Assembly (NCBI GenBank): GCA_013398055.1
Contig: VZRS01015035.1
Location: 938,270 to 1,002,269 of the forward strand
DNA: 64,000 nucleotides
Direction of reading: 5' to 3'
Origin: Ifrita kowaldi
Lineage: Eukaryota > Chordata > Aves > Passeriformes > Cinclosomatidae
Within the stretch, counting starts at the first letter, position 1, and every line of letters starts with the position of its first letter. Position numbers and translations under genes: made by a program. The notes beneath the pieces were generated by a model that saw only the letters and a list, made by a program, of their open reading frames with translations, ran no database searches and was not told the DNA's origin. Shown here piece by piece: positions 53,701 to 64,000 of the stretch.

Positions 53701-56700
53701 GAATAGGAAAGAACGTGTTCATTTTAACACAAAGATCCTCACAATAACACATGAATTAATTGATCCAAAAGGAACAAAACAAGGACCAACAGCAGTTAAA
53801 AATTTTAAATGTTTTTCTGTTGTTTGAGAAGCAACTTAGTCCACTGTGTTTGTCATAGGATCAAGTATTCTAATCATAATTACTGTCCTCCAGAGGTACC
53901 AACAACTGCTATCACAGAATTTTTTGACAGTCAAGCAGTGCCTGCCCAGTGTGGAGGGTACTGTGTCTGAGGGCTTGTGCCCAGCAGATCTCCAAACCCA
54001 ATCTTCGGCTGGCAACCTCTGTTCTGGCACTATATTGACACGGTTGTGTCATGGTGGCAGAAATAAAATGAAAATAAGAAAGAAGAAATAGTTACCACCC
54101 AAAAGTGGGGCATAAACTATTCATCCTGTGATATTTATTAAATGTAAACTGCGTATTTTTTCATATAGTTAAGGTTTTAGTAAGGCCTATGAGTTCAATA
54201 TTCCCTTTCTTTAAAAAAAGAAAACCAAACCCAAGAGCTAGGATTGCAGTTCTTCCTCCTTTTCCTCCAGCAAGGTAAAAGATGCTAATGTAAAAAGGCA
54301 GAACAAATGGGTTCTTTATTTTTGCAGGACAAAGAGCATTTGAACTCCATCAGTGGCTCTTTGACTGCCTTCAAAGCTTGTCTCTGACTAAATTAAAGCC
54401 TCTGCTCGCTTCTGATTTGTAGCACACTGTAGGCTTTCCATTGCACTAGCAGCTAGATGCATGTAATAGCTATCTTACAATAATACAGCTAATGAAAAAA
54501 ATCAGAATTAAGGTTTAGGAAGGGCTATGTCCTCACTCGATGCAAAGTAGCGTAGCTCCCCTAAGATCAATTTTTATTATGCCACTTTACAGTGGCTCAG
54601 AATCTGCCCCCTAATTCAATGAGCTAGCACAGAGAGAAAAGTCTTAACCTTGTCCTGTATAACCAGGGTAGCACATTTTGAGGTCACTAATAACATGAAA
54701 TAGTTTAACTGGAATTAAAGTGATTTTGTGAAGTTAGAAAAGCACAATTTAGCAGATGAACCAGCAAAATTGGCCCCAAAGTAGGAGACCACTGATCCTC
54801 ATCTCACTTAATTTAAAAGGCACTCCTGTGAAATGTGTGAGGTTATCTGGGTACAAAAAAGCCTCAATCACAACAACAAAGAGGAGAGCAGAAAAGCACA
54901 CAGAAAACATTTACAGGGCCGTGCTCCTGATGCATTGGCACTTCTACACCATAACATGACAGCAACTGGGTAACACCTAAAAATTTACATATGGGGGGGT
55001 TAAAGGGTTAACATGTGCCATCAAAGTAAAAATGCACATTTATTTCCTCTTTTCTCACTGGAAGGCTGCCACCACACTCCTGAGTGAGGAAGAGTTGTAG
55101 CTGCTGGAAGATTTTGCTGCAGGAAGATAAAAAAGTGACCCCTGAGCAACATCTTTTAGATTTGAGAAGGGGGTGAACGGCACTGGTTTGCCCCATAATC
55201 TTCCTGCCCATGAGCATAAAGCGACAGGAATAGATTGGCATTGTTGAACTAAAGCGAATAAATCTGCGACTTACACCTGAATTACATTTAGTCTACTCAT
55301 ACCAGCATCATCCCAGTTTTCAACCAGGTTACACTACAGCTAATAAGTTTTGAAAATGCTTTAAAATCACTCATTGATTTTCATTAAAGAAATCCAAATA
55401 CCAACTTACAAGAAACTCCCTAATGATAGCTAGAACAATAACCTTGAAATGCTGTAGTGTTTTCTTTCAGGCAGTGTAGTTTACCTTGTCTTCAGTATTT
55501 AGAAAATGAGAAAATATTTCAAGGAGATGAGCCTCAATGGGGATAATATCTCTATAGTAATACCAAGTGCTCTTATGATGAGAATATCCATGAAAAGAAT
55601 TCACTCACAAATGCAAGGCTGCTCCCAATAATTTGAAGTTTCAAGACGGTGAAGAGAGAAAGCAGAGGTGAACTTTCTTTTGGACTCATTGGAAATAAAG
55701 CTAAATTGCTAGAATTGGAACAATAGAAATCATAAAAGATCTACACAGGAGTCATGTGCAAGGTTATTTACTATAGGCACTTGTTAGAATCATGAACACA
55801 GGACCAAAGTAGGAAAGATTCACTGGAGGCTGTAAATCAGGAATGGAAAACCTCTGCATGCACTTTATAGAGAGAAAGAATATGTAGTCAGAGCCATTTA
55901 AAGCTATATTTTATCATTTTTTTTATTCATGCATTATATTATCATTCAAATGAGGAGTTCTAAAGCAACTGATTATTTCATTCCTATCATTTAGAACTGT
56001 GCAGTTTGAAAGAGACCTTAGGACAGCAGTAAGCTGGAAGACAGAAGAACCTTATGAATCATAAACAAAAGAGAAAACATACACGCTTAGTGTGTGTCAC
56101 AAATTTGAAATAAGTTGCTTTGGCACAGCCATGAGACAAATCCTTCCTAGAGGCAGCAGAAGGGATTAGTAATTACGTCTAAATATTAATGTCCCAGTTG
56201 ACTTCAGTGCCCAGCAGGCAGATGCTTTTCCAAAAGTTTTGAGAACTCACGTGCTACCATATAAAATACATGAGCTGAGCAATAAGGGGTAAGAGGAACT
56301 GGACTGCTTTTCTCCACTTCCTACTCAATTACATTGCACACAGCAGAGGATCTGTATAGACTTCATGGCTCGATTAGGGCATGAAATTAGCAGAAACACC
56401 TGCAGGATAAGGTCCTTCTACATTTACCATACACCTGGATACTGGGCTAGTTATTTAATGAAAACTAAATTTGATACCTTCAGCTGCCTAAATCCATGGT
56501 TTGGCTAGCAAATAAGGTTTATCGTAATTTTACCCTTTTCAGAAATTAGGGCACTGACTTATTAAAGCATAAATCTTAATTTAAAACATAAATCCCATTA
56601 ATCCAGTGGGATTGGGATTTCATTTTAAGGGCCTTAAGGGCGTGTTTAGCATTTTCTCAGGCTCCGCACTCCTGTGCCTGCAGCTGGAACCTGTTGCAGA

Positions 56701-58985
56701 GCTCTGGGCATTGGGGTCTGGACACACTGCAGAGAGGGAACAAACTGGGAGGAGGCATTTCTGCAGGCTGCCTGCTCCCAGAGCTTGATAAACTACAGAC
56801 AAGCTATTGCCTCCAGCCACCTGTCCCTACAGCACAGCAAACAAATCCTCCCAAACCTCCCTGCCCTGCTCCTCATCGGCCCCATTCGCTTAACAGTACT
56901 TTCAAAATGTTCCAAGTTCTGTGTCTTGCTGCTCATAAAGCACAATAAAACAAATAGTGTCTATTACCCAGAAAATTACAGCAGAATCCTGTTTGTTCCT
57001 GCAAAGTACCTTTCAATTTGCTTTTTAAAGGGAATGTTTTGTTCCTAATGATACCAGGCTAATAATCCTGAAGGTTTATTTTTCAGGTAAAGCACTAGAA
57101 GTGTAACCAAAATGTTGTTATTTAGGCCTTTATGTTGTGATCTTAAAAAGCAAACCTGAGTATTTCTATTCTGGAAAGACCAATACACCCGCAAGCCTTA
57201 AGCAGTCTGCAGTTCTCTGAACTACTAATAAGCAAATAAATAGGTTGGGTTTTTTTCAGCATCCACTTCAATATATGCTAATCCATGAGGAGCCATTAAA
57301 CAGAAGTTTCTTTGGCTTCTATGAACTCTGTACTCAAAACATTTCAAATTAAGAGGCTTTACCTCAGCTCAAGTCAGCTCGCATCACCTATGAATGCAAG
57401 TAAATAAAATCTGTATTTTGATCAAGATGCCAGTCTTTGCTCTGATCACTCACATTTCCTGCTGTCTAAATTGATTAATAGTCTGTTTACTGGGAAATTT
57501 GCTGCCTAAAAGTTGCAACTGACAGCTTAGAGCTTTCTGAAGGCTGCTGGTTGCCAGTTCTAGGACTTCTGACTGTTACAGGTCATTGCACCAACATGTT
57601 GGTACATTCTTCGTGACATTTTGCTGCACAGCACTAAAAAAGCAGCTGTATGTTTGTGAACAGGCATATAATCTTGTGTTTCTAAGCCCTCAAAAACAGT
57701 TTTATCTTCTTGAGCTCTGTCAGTCACAGAAGAGAACACAATTTATACCTGAGTGCCTCAAGCACTGCAAATTACTTTTCCCCCCTCCCATTTTCTCAGC
57801 AGATTCTGTGAAATATTGAAGTTTGGCCGTAACCACGACTCTGTGTGTGATTGCTGCAGGCTCCCGAGTGCTGTGTATTGAGGGTGCACCCGAACAATGC
57901 AAACCCAGTCTAAAAATGCATCATCTGTCAGGATGGGAACTTATGTCTGTAGACTCCCTGGCTCTTTGCCTTGAACGCTCCACAAGCGATTTTGTGAAAT
58001 ATTTTCTCTGAAACCACCGAGGCCACAATTTCTCAGTGATCTTACTCAAACCTAGAAAAGAACGTGCCAAAACTAAGCTCTCCAAGGATGCAATCCCTGT
58101 TAGTTCAAGTTCAGCCCAGACTGAAAAGCATTACCAGGTCTGGGAGCAAGGTTCACACCACCCCGCAGGATTCAGCTGAAGGTTTTTCCATGCAATAAGG
58201 AGGAATTATGTGGTGTCTCTCTGCCGTACAGCAAACACACACACTCTCACATAAAATCTGTGGACAACTGAAAATTAAAGGAATGTATTTCACTTGGCTT
58301 GCAGCTTCAGTTTGTCACTGAAATCCTATGCAATAAAGCATTAGTTTCAATACCCCTCCAACGATTAATCATTTTCTATAGTTTCATGTTATCTGTCATT
58401 AGTATATTCTGACTTATTTTCTCTACATTGTTTAGAAGTCTCAGACAGATTAGCTTAATAGCTGGTGCTGTGCAGCCAGATTTTCCCCAAAGAATTTGAA
58501 ATCTTGGTTATAATCAACAAAGGAATAAAACCAAGGAGAACAAGAGAGAGAAACCAAAAAATTATTCTAGAAGTCTTTCCATAGAGTTAAGTGCTGATCT
58601 CACACCTGTAGGATTATTATTTACAAGTCTTATAAGTAATTTAAAATGAGCTTTTAGAAGTCGAATACAGTGCTATTCATCTTCACCAGAAAAGAATAGA
58701 AATGGGTGAGGGAATTCTCTTTTAGATTTGATGAATTTAGCTTAAAACTGAACAGTCACGTAAGATCTCTGGCATTGCTGGGGTGTTAGTTTGGACAGAT
58801 GACAGGATGATGGATAAGGTTTTGATTCAGCAGCACAGAACAGTTTTTTTAAGCTTGTTGCAAATAAAACCAACCAAAGATGACTCATGGTGGGAAAAGA
58901 GAAAGCAAACAGGACATATAGCTGTAAAAAACCCTCACAGAAAGCAGGATGGCTTCAAAGACTGGCTTCCTGAAAAGGAGTCTAA

Positions 58986-59017
58986 AAGAAGAAGAGGAAG
59001 AGGAAGAAAAGGAAGGA
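58986..59017 (+). repeat. (GAA/GGA)n purine microsatellite
   Basis: An imperfect run of GAA, GAG and GGAA units with no pyrimidine for about 30 bases. It produces the lysine/arginine-rich end of an 82-codon open frame (58783-59031), which is therefore unlikely to be a gene. Confidence 0.85.
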
Positions 59018-59252
59018 ATCAGCTGTCTTGACAACTGTCAAGTGGTCCAGGCTAAGAAGGAAGAGCTCATCCTGAGGTTTGCCTAGGAAATGAACATCTT
59101 TTCATTAACATAAAGGAAATACAGAATGGACATTTCGTTCAGAGCTCCAGAAGAGAAGTCCTAGACAACTTTTGGATATACACTGTTCATGAGCTGAAGA
59201 TGAAAAGAAGAGGGAGGTGGAGAAGCTGTGAGAAATAGCTTAGCACACATCC

Positions 59253-59327
59253 ATGGAGCCCTGCAAATTCTTGGTCTGTTTTTTCTTGGTGTTCACGTGC
59301 CTTCTCCAATCAGCAAGACTATCAGAA
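59253..59327 (+). CDS. Candidate first coding exon with signal peptide
   Basis: ATG followed by 24 further codons ends precisely at GTAAGTA, a near-ideal splice donor, in phase 0. The translation has the full form of a secretory signal: a short MEPCK start with one lysine, a hydrophobic core FLVCFFLVFTCLLQ, then small residues SA and the tail RLSE. Cleavage is most likely after SA. The start context has G at +4 but T at -3, so it is only fair, and no TATA box or GC-rich promoter was recognised upstream. Two downstream segments (60405-60450 and 61152-61174) could continue the frame. I do not recognise the gene. Short hydrophobic frames next to a GT also arise by chance, hence the modest confidence. 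Confidence 0.35.
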
Positions 59328-60404
59328 GTAAGTACACAACTCTGAGAAAAGCATCCTCTTACTTAACAATTTTTGCTTTAAATTCAGCAAGAAAATAAGT
59401 GCCAAATGATTCCCCTACAATAGCTTCAAGGAAAAGAATGCAATTTCTCAGATGTCACTGTGGGGTTTTGCAAATATTGCTATTTACAGACTGGGCTGCA
59501 CTTGAAACTCTGAGAAAAGTCACAATTTGGGTCTAAGATCCTTGAAATGGTATTTTAGAAATGTCCTTCCCACCTCTCATAATGCTCCTCTCAGAGACGG
59601 CGTTAACTGCATGCACATAATCTGCTGTGTAGGTGCCTTGTCTGTTAGCAACAAAGTAACCATGTAAAAAATATTCTAGCCTGGTTTGATAAATTAGAAA
59701 ACAAAGTAAACTAGACAGGTAATTAAAAGTAATAAACCATGTTTAATTGGTTGAGTAACCACGTAGAAATTCAGGGCCAGCAGCAAAGGTATAAAATACA
59801 GCAACTTGGGTTTTGATGTCATAAGTATCCCTGATGCTGCGGAGCCACAGTAATTTCAGATACCGTGGGGAAGCTACTACTTCATTACTGTGAATGTAGA
59901 AATCATTATCACACCTCATTCTATACACTTTGATAAAATATGCAGTGCAGATAACTGACACCCCAGACATATCAGGAAGGTGATTAAGTAGCAGGTACTC
60001 AAGAAATATTGCCAACGGGGCCCAAAAGGCATTTTTATTTTCCTGCTGGGCAAGTTAATAAGTGGCCTGATGACCCCATCTCACAGCAATACACCGTTAA
60101 ATTTCAATAGGAGTGATGACAAGCTGCCATAAATAAAAACATCCATCTGCAATAGCCAGCCCCCTACCAAACAGGGGTTAGGTGAGGTACTTGGCTAGCA
60201 TGAGTTCTTGCAGCTAGGAGCTTTATCCTTCAACGCCGCGACAAAGCTCCGGGACACTTGCGCAGGCACAGACAGTCAGCACTGCCCAGAAGAAGTGGAT
60301 GTTCTTAAAGCTCAGTGATCTCCTGAAGGCCACAGCTAGAGATAGTAAAGTTAAAGCTGTCAAATTACATTAAATGTAACACCATTCCCTTTTGACTCTC
60401 TCAG

Positions 60405-60450
60405 CAGAAACGCGGTTGGAACAGCGGCACGGACGGGCCGGGCGCGGAAG
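60405..60450 (+). CDS. Candidate second exon, CpG-dense, with dibasic KR-GW
   Basis: The acceptor is CCCTTTTGACTCTCTCAG with a second CAG directly after it (a tandem NAGNAG acceptor). The 46-base segment ends GGAAG before GTGGGT. Entered in phase 0 from the exon at 59253, it reads QKRGWNSGTDGPGAE plus one base. It holds about seven CpGs in 46 bases, in sharp contrast to its flanks. Lys-Arg directly before Gly-Trp suggests a prohormone convertase site, with a mature peptide starting GW. A second donor (GTAACC, four bases downstream) would change the phase. I recognise no family; galanin also begins GW after KR, but its conserved core is absent. Confidence 0.25.
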
Positions 60451-61151
60451 GTGGGTAACCTGAGGAGCACCAGTGTGATGGGAAAGATAATGAGTAGCTC
60501 CAAAAGTTATTGGCTCATTAACAATGCCCTACAGGAAGGAATTTTCTGCCTAATAATAGAAGGAGCACAAGCACAGATTCTCAATATGATCTGAAGCCTG
60601 TTTAATTCCACTGCTTTGGGAGTAGGGCTCTTGATTTCTCCCTTTCTCTGTCACTTACATAATTTGGGCACTGAAGTGCTAACTCTATTATATGGTTCAA
60701 CATGAAAATGGAGACTTTTTTTCAAGCTTCATTAACATACCGTTGCAAAAATTGGCCTCAGCTGAAGCTCAGTCATTTTCCAAGACTCACAATCCCTAGC
60801 ACATTTTGTTGCTGAAAATAATGATGCATTTTTGAAAAGCAAAAACAGGATTACAAAATATCATGTGTGATTCAAAATGGAGAACTCAGAATAGATAAAA
60901 ACTCTCCAATGTAATTCACCTGAATAGTATTCCTTTTGGGCCACTATGCTAAATTTAATCCTAGCCATAGCACTGCTATGCCAAAAATGGCCTGAGAAAA
61001 CTGTCCATATTTTGGCCAGTCAGGTCAGTAACACCTTCCAGAGATTCAAATTTTCTATCCCAAAATATTTACCTAAATTTAAAAGTATAAAGTTGCTGTG
61101 AGAACAATGTTTCTGCATCCTACAGAATTCTGATTGTATCTGTTTTCACAG

Positions 61152-61174
61152 GGAACAAAGACTACATTTTCTAA
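61152..61174 (+). CDS. Candidate terminal coding exon
   Basis: A good acceptor (ATCTGTTTTCACAG) precedes this segment. Joined in phase 1 to the segment ending at 60450, it encodes GNKDYIF and then a TAA stop at 61172-61174. AATAAA follows at 61201. The complete product would have only 47 residues including the signal peptide. If the alternative donor after 60454 is used, the same exon would be read in another frame, ending with a TAG near 61213 and a basic, cysteine-pair-containing tail. The choice cannot be made from sequence. Confidence 0.15.
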
Positions 61175-61200
61175 ACCAAAGGTGTTGCAAATCTCAATCT

Positions 61201-61206
61201 AATAAA
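61201..61206 (+). terminator. AATAAA hexamer after candidate terminal exon
   Basis: A canonical polyadenylation hexamer 27 bases after the TAA of the candidate exon. The hexamer is common in AT-rich DNA, so it is only weak support for the gene model. Confidence 0.25.
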
Positions 61207-61209
61207 AAA

Positions 61210-62318
61210 ACCTAGGAAAATAAATCAACTGCAGTTTCGAACTCAACATCTACTGATTACTGAACTCAAGCAAATGTTTCTGTCTTAGAAACAAGTTTAT
61301 ACTTCAGGTTCCCCTGAATATACATGCCAAGTAGTTTTATTTGGGTACAACTCACATTTTTAATAAGAGAAAAAAAAGGAATCAAAAAGCAGTTATTTGT
61401 CAGTGATTGTAGGAAAACAGATTATGTGTATTCTACACAATTCAAGGCACATGTATTCATTATTCATTTTTATTCTGAAGGTGCTATTTTTGATAACTTA
61501 TCTTGTTTTTCATACATGTTTGCACTCTCCAGCAGTGAAATAATTGCACTGTCAATAGCAGAGATAACTCACTGAAAGAATGATGCTGTAATGGGAATAA
61601 TGACATAATGTCTCATGGATCTTAACTGATTATAATTAGCAAAACATTTACAACATACTAGCAAAAGAGAATTGATACATAGAACTGAAAGCCTTATAAC
61701 CTGATTCTACATACATCTTGAGAAGTGAATATAAACAGAAAATATTATCACAAAACATTCCTCAAGGCAAGTAAGTTTTCCCAACAACCTGCCTTAACCA
61801 TGTATAATTCTGGTTTAGAATGAAAATGAGACAAGAGGGTGCTACTTACTCAACAGAACTTTGTCTTATGTGAATGCACAGAGCGACAGACGATTCTTAA
61901 CTCCTTCATTTTTACTTCTTCACAGCCTTGTACTCCTTTCATGCTTTACAGATCCTAAACTGTGAAGTCAGAGTAAGCAGGGTAGAACTAACGAAGCCTC
62001 TACCTGGATATGCTGGTTTTGTTGGCATAGTCCAGATTCTTAACCCTTGGCAGCCCAACTGGATGCTAAAATGCTGTATTGAGAGTTTCGAAGAAAGAAT
62101 TTGTAGATAGTTAAGACTCTTTGCACCACATTCGGGTTAAAATGCAAAAAAAAACCAATGCATTTTAGCTGCGAGACAGAGTTTGAGACTGCAGCTTTAG
62201 AACCAAGCGGATTTGCAATGGCAATGACAGGGGAACAGCGGGCATGAGGTGACACGGTGGCATCAGTGCCCTCCCTGCCCTGAATGGATCTGCAGCTTGG
62301 TCTTTGTCCAACGCTCAC
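61210..62318. other. No supported gene
   Basis: AT-rich DNA. A plus-strand frame at 61928-62110 (60 codons) lies just after TTTTTACTTCTTCACAG at about 61924, a good acceptor, but the encoded sequence is unrecognised and a donor is lacking. Nothing else stands out until the CpG-richer segment that begins near 62160. Confidence 0.5.
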
Positions 62319-62472
62319 GTGTTCCACAGAAGCCCTTTCGGCAAGCAAGATGCACAAACAGAAGTAGCACCTCTAGGACAAGCAGAACGATCCTTTGTGC
62401 TCTAATAAGCACTGGAAAGGCTTCGTCTAGAGAGCTGCCTCTGCTTTTGGGCACCACCTTCCCAGACAGGAA
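62319..62472 (-). CDS. Candidate exon with hydrophobic helix, product unrecognised
   Basis: On the minus strand a strong acceptor (TTCTCTCTCCTTTTAG) is followed by a stop-free 154 bases ending GGAACAC before GTGAGC. In the open frame the segment begins FLSGKVVPKSRGSSLDEAF and contains RIVLLVLEVLLLFVHLAC, a plausible transmembrane helix followed by basic RKGF. The frame stays open past the donor for about 20 codons, so it could also be a terminal exon. The segment lies in a CpG-richer island (about 62160-62460). The other reading frames here are also fairly open, which weakens the case. No family was recognised and no partner exon was found. Confidence 0.2.
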
Positions 62473-62479
62473 CTAAAAG

Positions 62480-64000
62480 GAGAGAGAATTGTTCAGGGAC
62501 CAGCAGCAGTGACAAGAAACAATGTGAAATGTTTAAGCTTTAATGCTAAGGAAGAGGATATAAAAAGAGATTTGATAATATGTAAATTGCTCCTTCATTT
62601 AATCTCTCCTTCATGGACAGCAGTATCAGGAATAAATGAAGCAAGAGAGATTATGGCTAATAAATAGGCAAAAAGAATCTAAAGATAAGGATAGTTATAT
62701 ACAGACATCTCCTCTCTAGAGGTGCCCAAAGATGGATGTTGACACCCATCAGGAATGACAGCAGTATGGGTGATCCTGTTTGGTACAAGTGAATGAATTA
62801 GACAACCTCAGGAAGCCTGACTCTTGAGACTGCACTGGAAATACTACAAACTGGGTGTCTTTGAAATAGCATCCACATGGATATATAGCACTGCAACAGA
62901 CTTCAGGGATTTGATTTTGTAGTATAGTCAAGGAAGAGGGGCCATACCAAGATATGAGGTTTTTCCATTTTTGAGAGAAACACTGGATAAGTCTGGGGGT
63001 TGAAATTCTCAGTTGCAGACATCTCTATTTATGACGGAGCTTGAGACCAAACACATACAAACCGTCCAAAAAAAACCCTCCGAAAGGGACAGTTTTGGAT
63101 CAGCAGGACTGTCTCAAGTTCATAGAATTGGTGGGCAAGTGTTAAAAGAAATCTTCAAGGTGGTGTCAAAAAAAAATTCTGTAATTTTCCATTATCGCTT
63201 CTTCAGTAATGTTTTCTCTATTAGAATAACATCTGTTGATTAATTAAACACCTTAGCATAATAATCAATGCACAAAAGAATAAGCCTCCAATATTGATTA
63301 AAGCTTCCTTTGAAAACCCCTCTGAGCTCTTTAATCACAGTTTGTAGAGAGATGGTATTTTCTAGAACAAAACAGAGCTGCATAGCAAGTGTGAAAGTGT
63401 GACAGAAGAAAGGTACAAGAATGTAACTGTTTAACTGAGGATGTTGAAACAAAGCATGTTCAGCAATGGAATAATGTGACAGGTAATTTACAGTGATCTG
63501 ATGGAAGCTGACTGAATGCCAAATAACCTGGTTTAGTCCCTTTTTTTTTTCTTCCAGTTACTTTGAGTATCTTTTCTCAAAGCTGGCTGTAATTGACACA
63601 TTAGATTAGTTACAAGATCACCTGCCAGGAACAAAAAGTGATGAACATCGATGTTTATGTTTTTAGGGCTATTCAGGAATAATGGGCTTGATCCTTCCTC
63701 TACCATCCAAGTACAGAAAATTATGAGCCTCCATGTGGATAACAATGAGGATGATATCAGCTTTTGCACACGTTTCCTTTTTTGGGAACTATTCCCTAAA
63801 TAATATGTATGATTTAAAAAATATTCAGATGACATGCAAAGACTTTGGAGGACAAGCTAGGAATATTGCAGGCTCTGGTCACTGAAAGCCACAGAAAGAC
63901 TCTTGACGACTTCCACAGATATTAGATTAGAATCAGAGATATTTGGTTTTTTAATTCCCCCAACTGAGAATCTTTAAGTAATTAACACAAAACGTCTTAG
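62480..64000. other. Non-coding DNA, no supported gene
   Basis: AT-rich sequence with a T10 tract at 63541-63550 followed by CTTCCAG, a strong acceptor-like signal. The downstream text allows 16 codons (YFEYLFSKLAV...) before a stop, which is too little to call. The minus-strand 100-codon frame at 63533-63835 resembles nothing known. Confidence 0.5.

Larger units (their letters stand above)
43546..59100. other. Long stretch without a recognisable gene
   Basis: About 15.5 kb of AT-rich, single-copy-looking DNA. It contains a perfect 19-base inverted repeat at 47767-47785, a GC-richer patch at 48150-48430 and another at 56650-56880, and a purine microsatellite at 58986-59017. The segment 50290-50600 carries a 94-codon open frame on the plus strand with no recognisable domain. 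I recognised no CR1, LTR, tRNA or microRNA precursor. Confidence 0.55.

Noticed and set aside
58783..59031. 82-codon plus-strand frame with a lysine/arginine-rich end, just upstream of the signal-peptide candidate
   Set aside because: The basic end is the translation of a purine microsatellite and the rest is unrecognised.
59743..60015. 90-codon minus-strand frame with a protein-like composition
   Set aside because: No splice context or known family; it lies within the proposed intron of the plus-strand candidate and is not needed to explain anything.
61924..62110. Acceptor-like TTCTTCACAG followed by a 60-codon frame
   Set aside because: No donor, no recognisable protein, and the frame length is expected by chance.
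63541..63605. Strong polypyrimidine tract and CAG acceptor followed by a 16-codon open stretch
   Set aside because: T-rich runs ending in CAG are common in AT-rich DNA, and the open stretch is too short to support an exon.
1..64000. CRISPR arrays, bacterial operons, tRNA or rRNA genes
   Set aside because: No regular short repeats with spacers, no ribosome binding site-linked genes, and no tRNA A-box/B-box pairs with a cloverleaf were seen on either strand.

Overview
The window looks like non-coding DNA from a bird, probably a long intergenic or intronic stretch of a large chromosome. I see three fragments of the CR1 LINE, including the 3' end typical of avian copies (the sense text reads TTCCAACCCAAACC, then copies of an ATTCTGTG-like octamer). 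Interspersed repeats are otherwise scarce, and the sequence is AT-rich and CpG-poor. There are no bacterial operons, ribosome binding sites or long conserved reading frames. The bird assignment is an inference; some reptiles also carry CR1.

Layout. Positions 1-19290 hold no recognisable gene: single-copy AT-rich DNA with short poly-A/T tracts and some GC-richer patches. Positions 19298-27214 contain the three CR1 fragments (two antisense, one sense). Positions 27215-39930 are again without a clear gene, but include two GC/CpG-richer blocks (about 35080-35868 and 36540-37190) and a perfect 23-base inverted repeat at 37771. At 39931-40339 is a CpG-rich unit with a TATA box, an ATTAAA signal about 80 bases downstream and TG...CA ends, read as a solo endogenous retrovirus LTR. 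Positions 40340-59250 are mostly quiet, apart from a candidate minus-strand exon at 41996-42166, a CpG cluster near 42870 and a block at 43200-43545 that resembles a conserved regulatory element.

The last 5 kb (59253-64000) is the best place to look for a real gene. A short reading frame at 59253-59327 encodes a typical signal peptide and ends exactly at a GTAAGT donor. A 46-base CpG-dense segment at 60405-60450 has an acceptor and a donor and continues the frame. A third acceptor at 61151 leads to a stop codon and an AATAAA. Together these would encode a very small secreted peptide with a dibasic Lys-Arg followed by Gly-Trp. I do not recognise it, and the model is only a hypothesis. A minus-strand candidate exon with a hydrophobic helix lies at 62319-62472.

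All long open frames elsewhere look like chance or overlap repeats. No tRNA, rRNA, recognisable microRNA, CRISPR array, bacterial mobile element or intact transposon gene was found. Without alignment, expression or conservation data, nearly all functional claims here are provisional.
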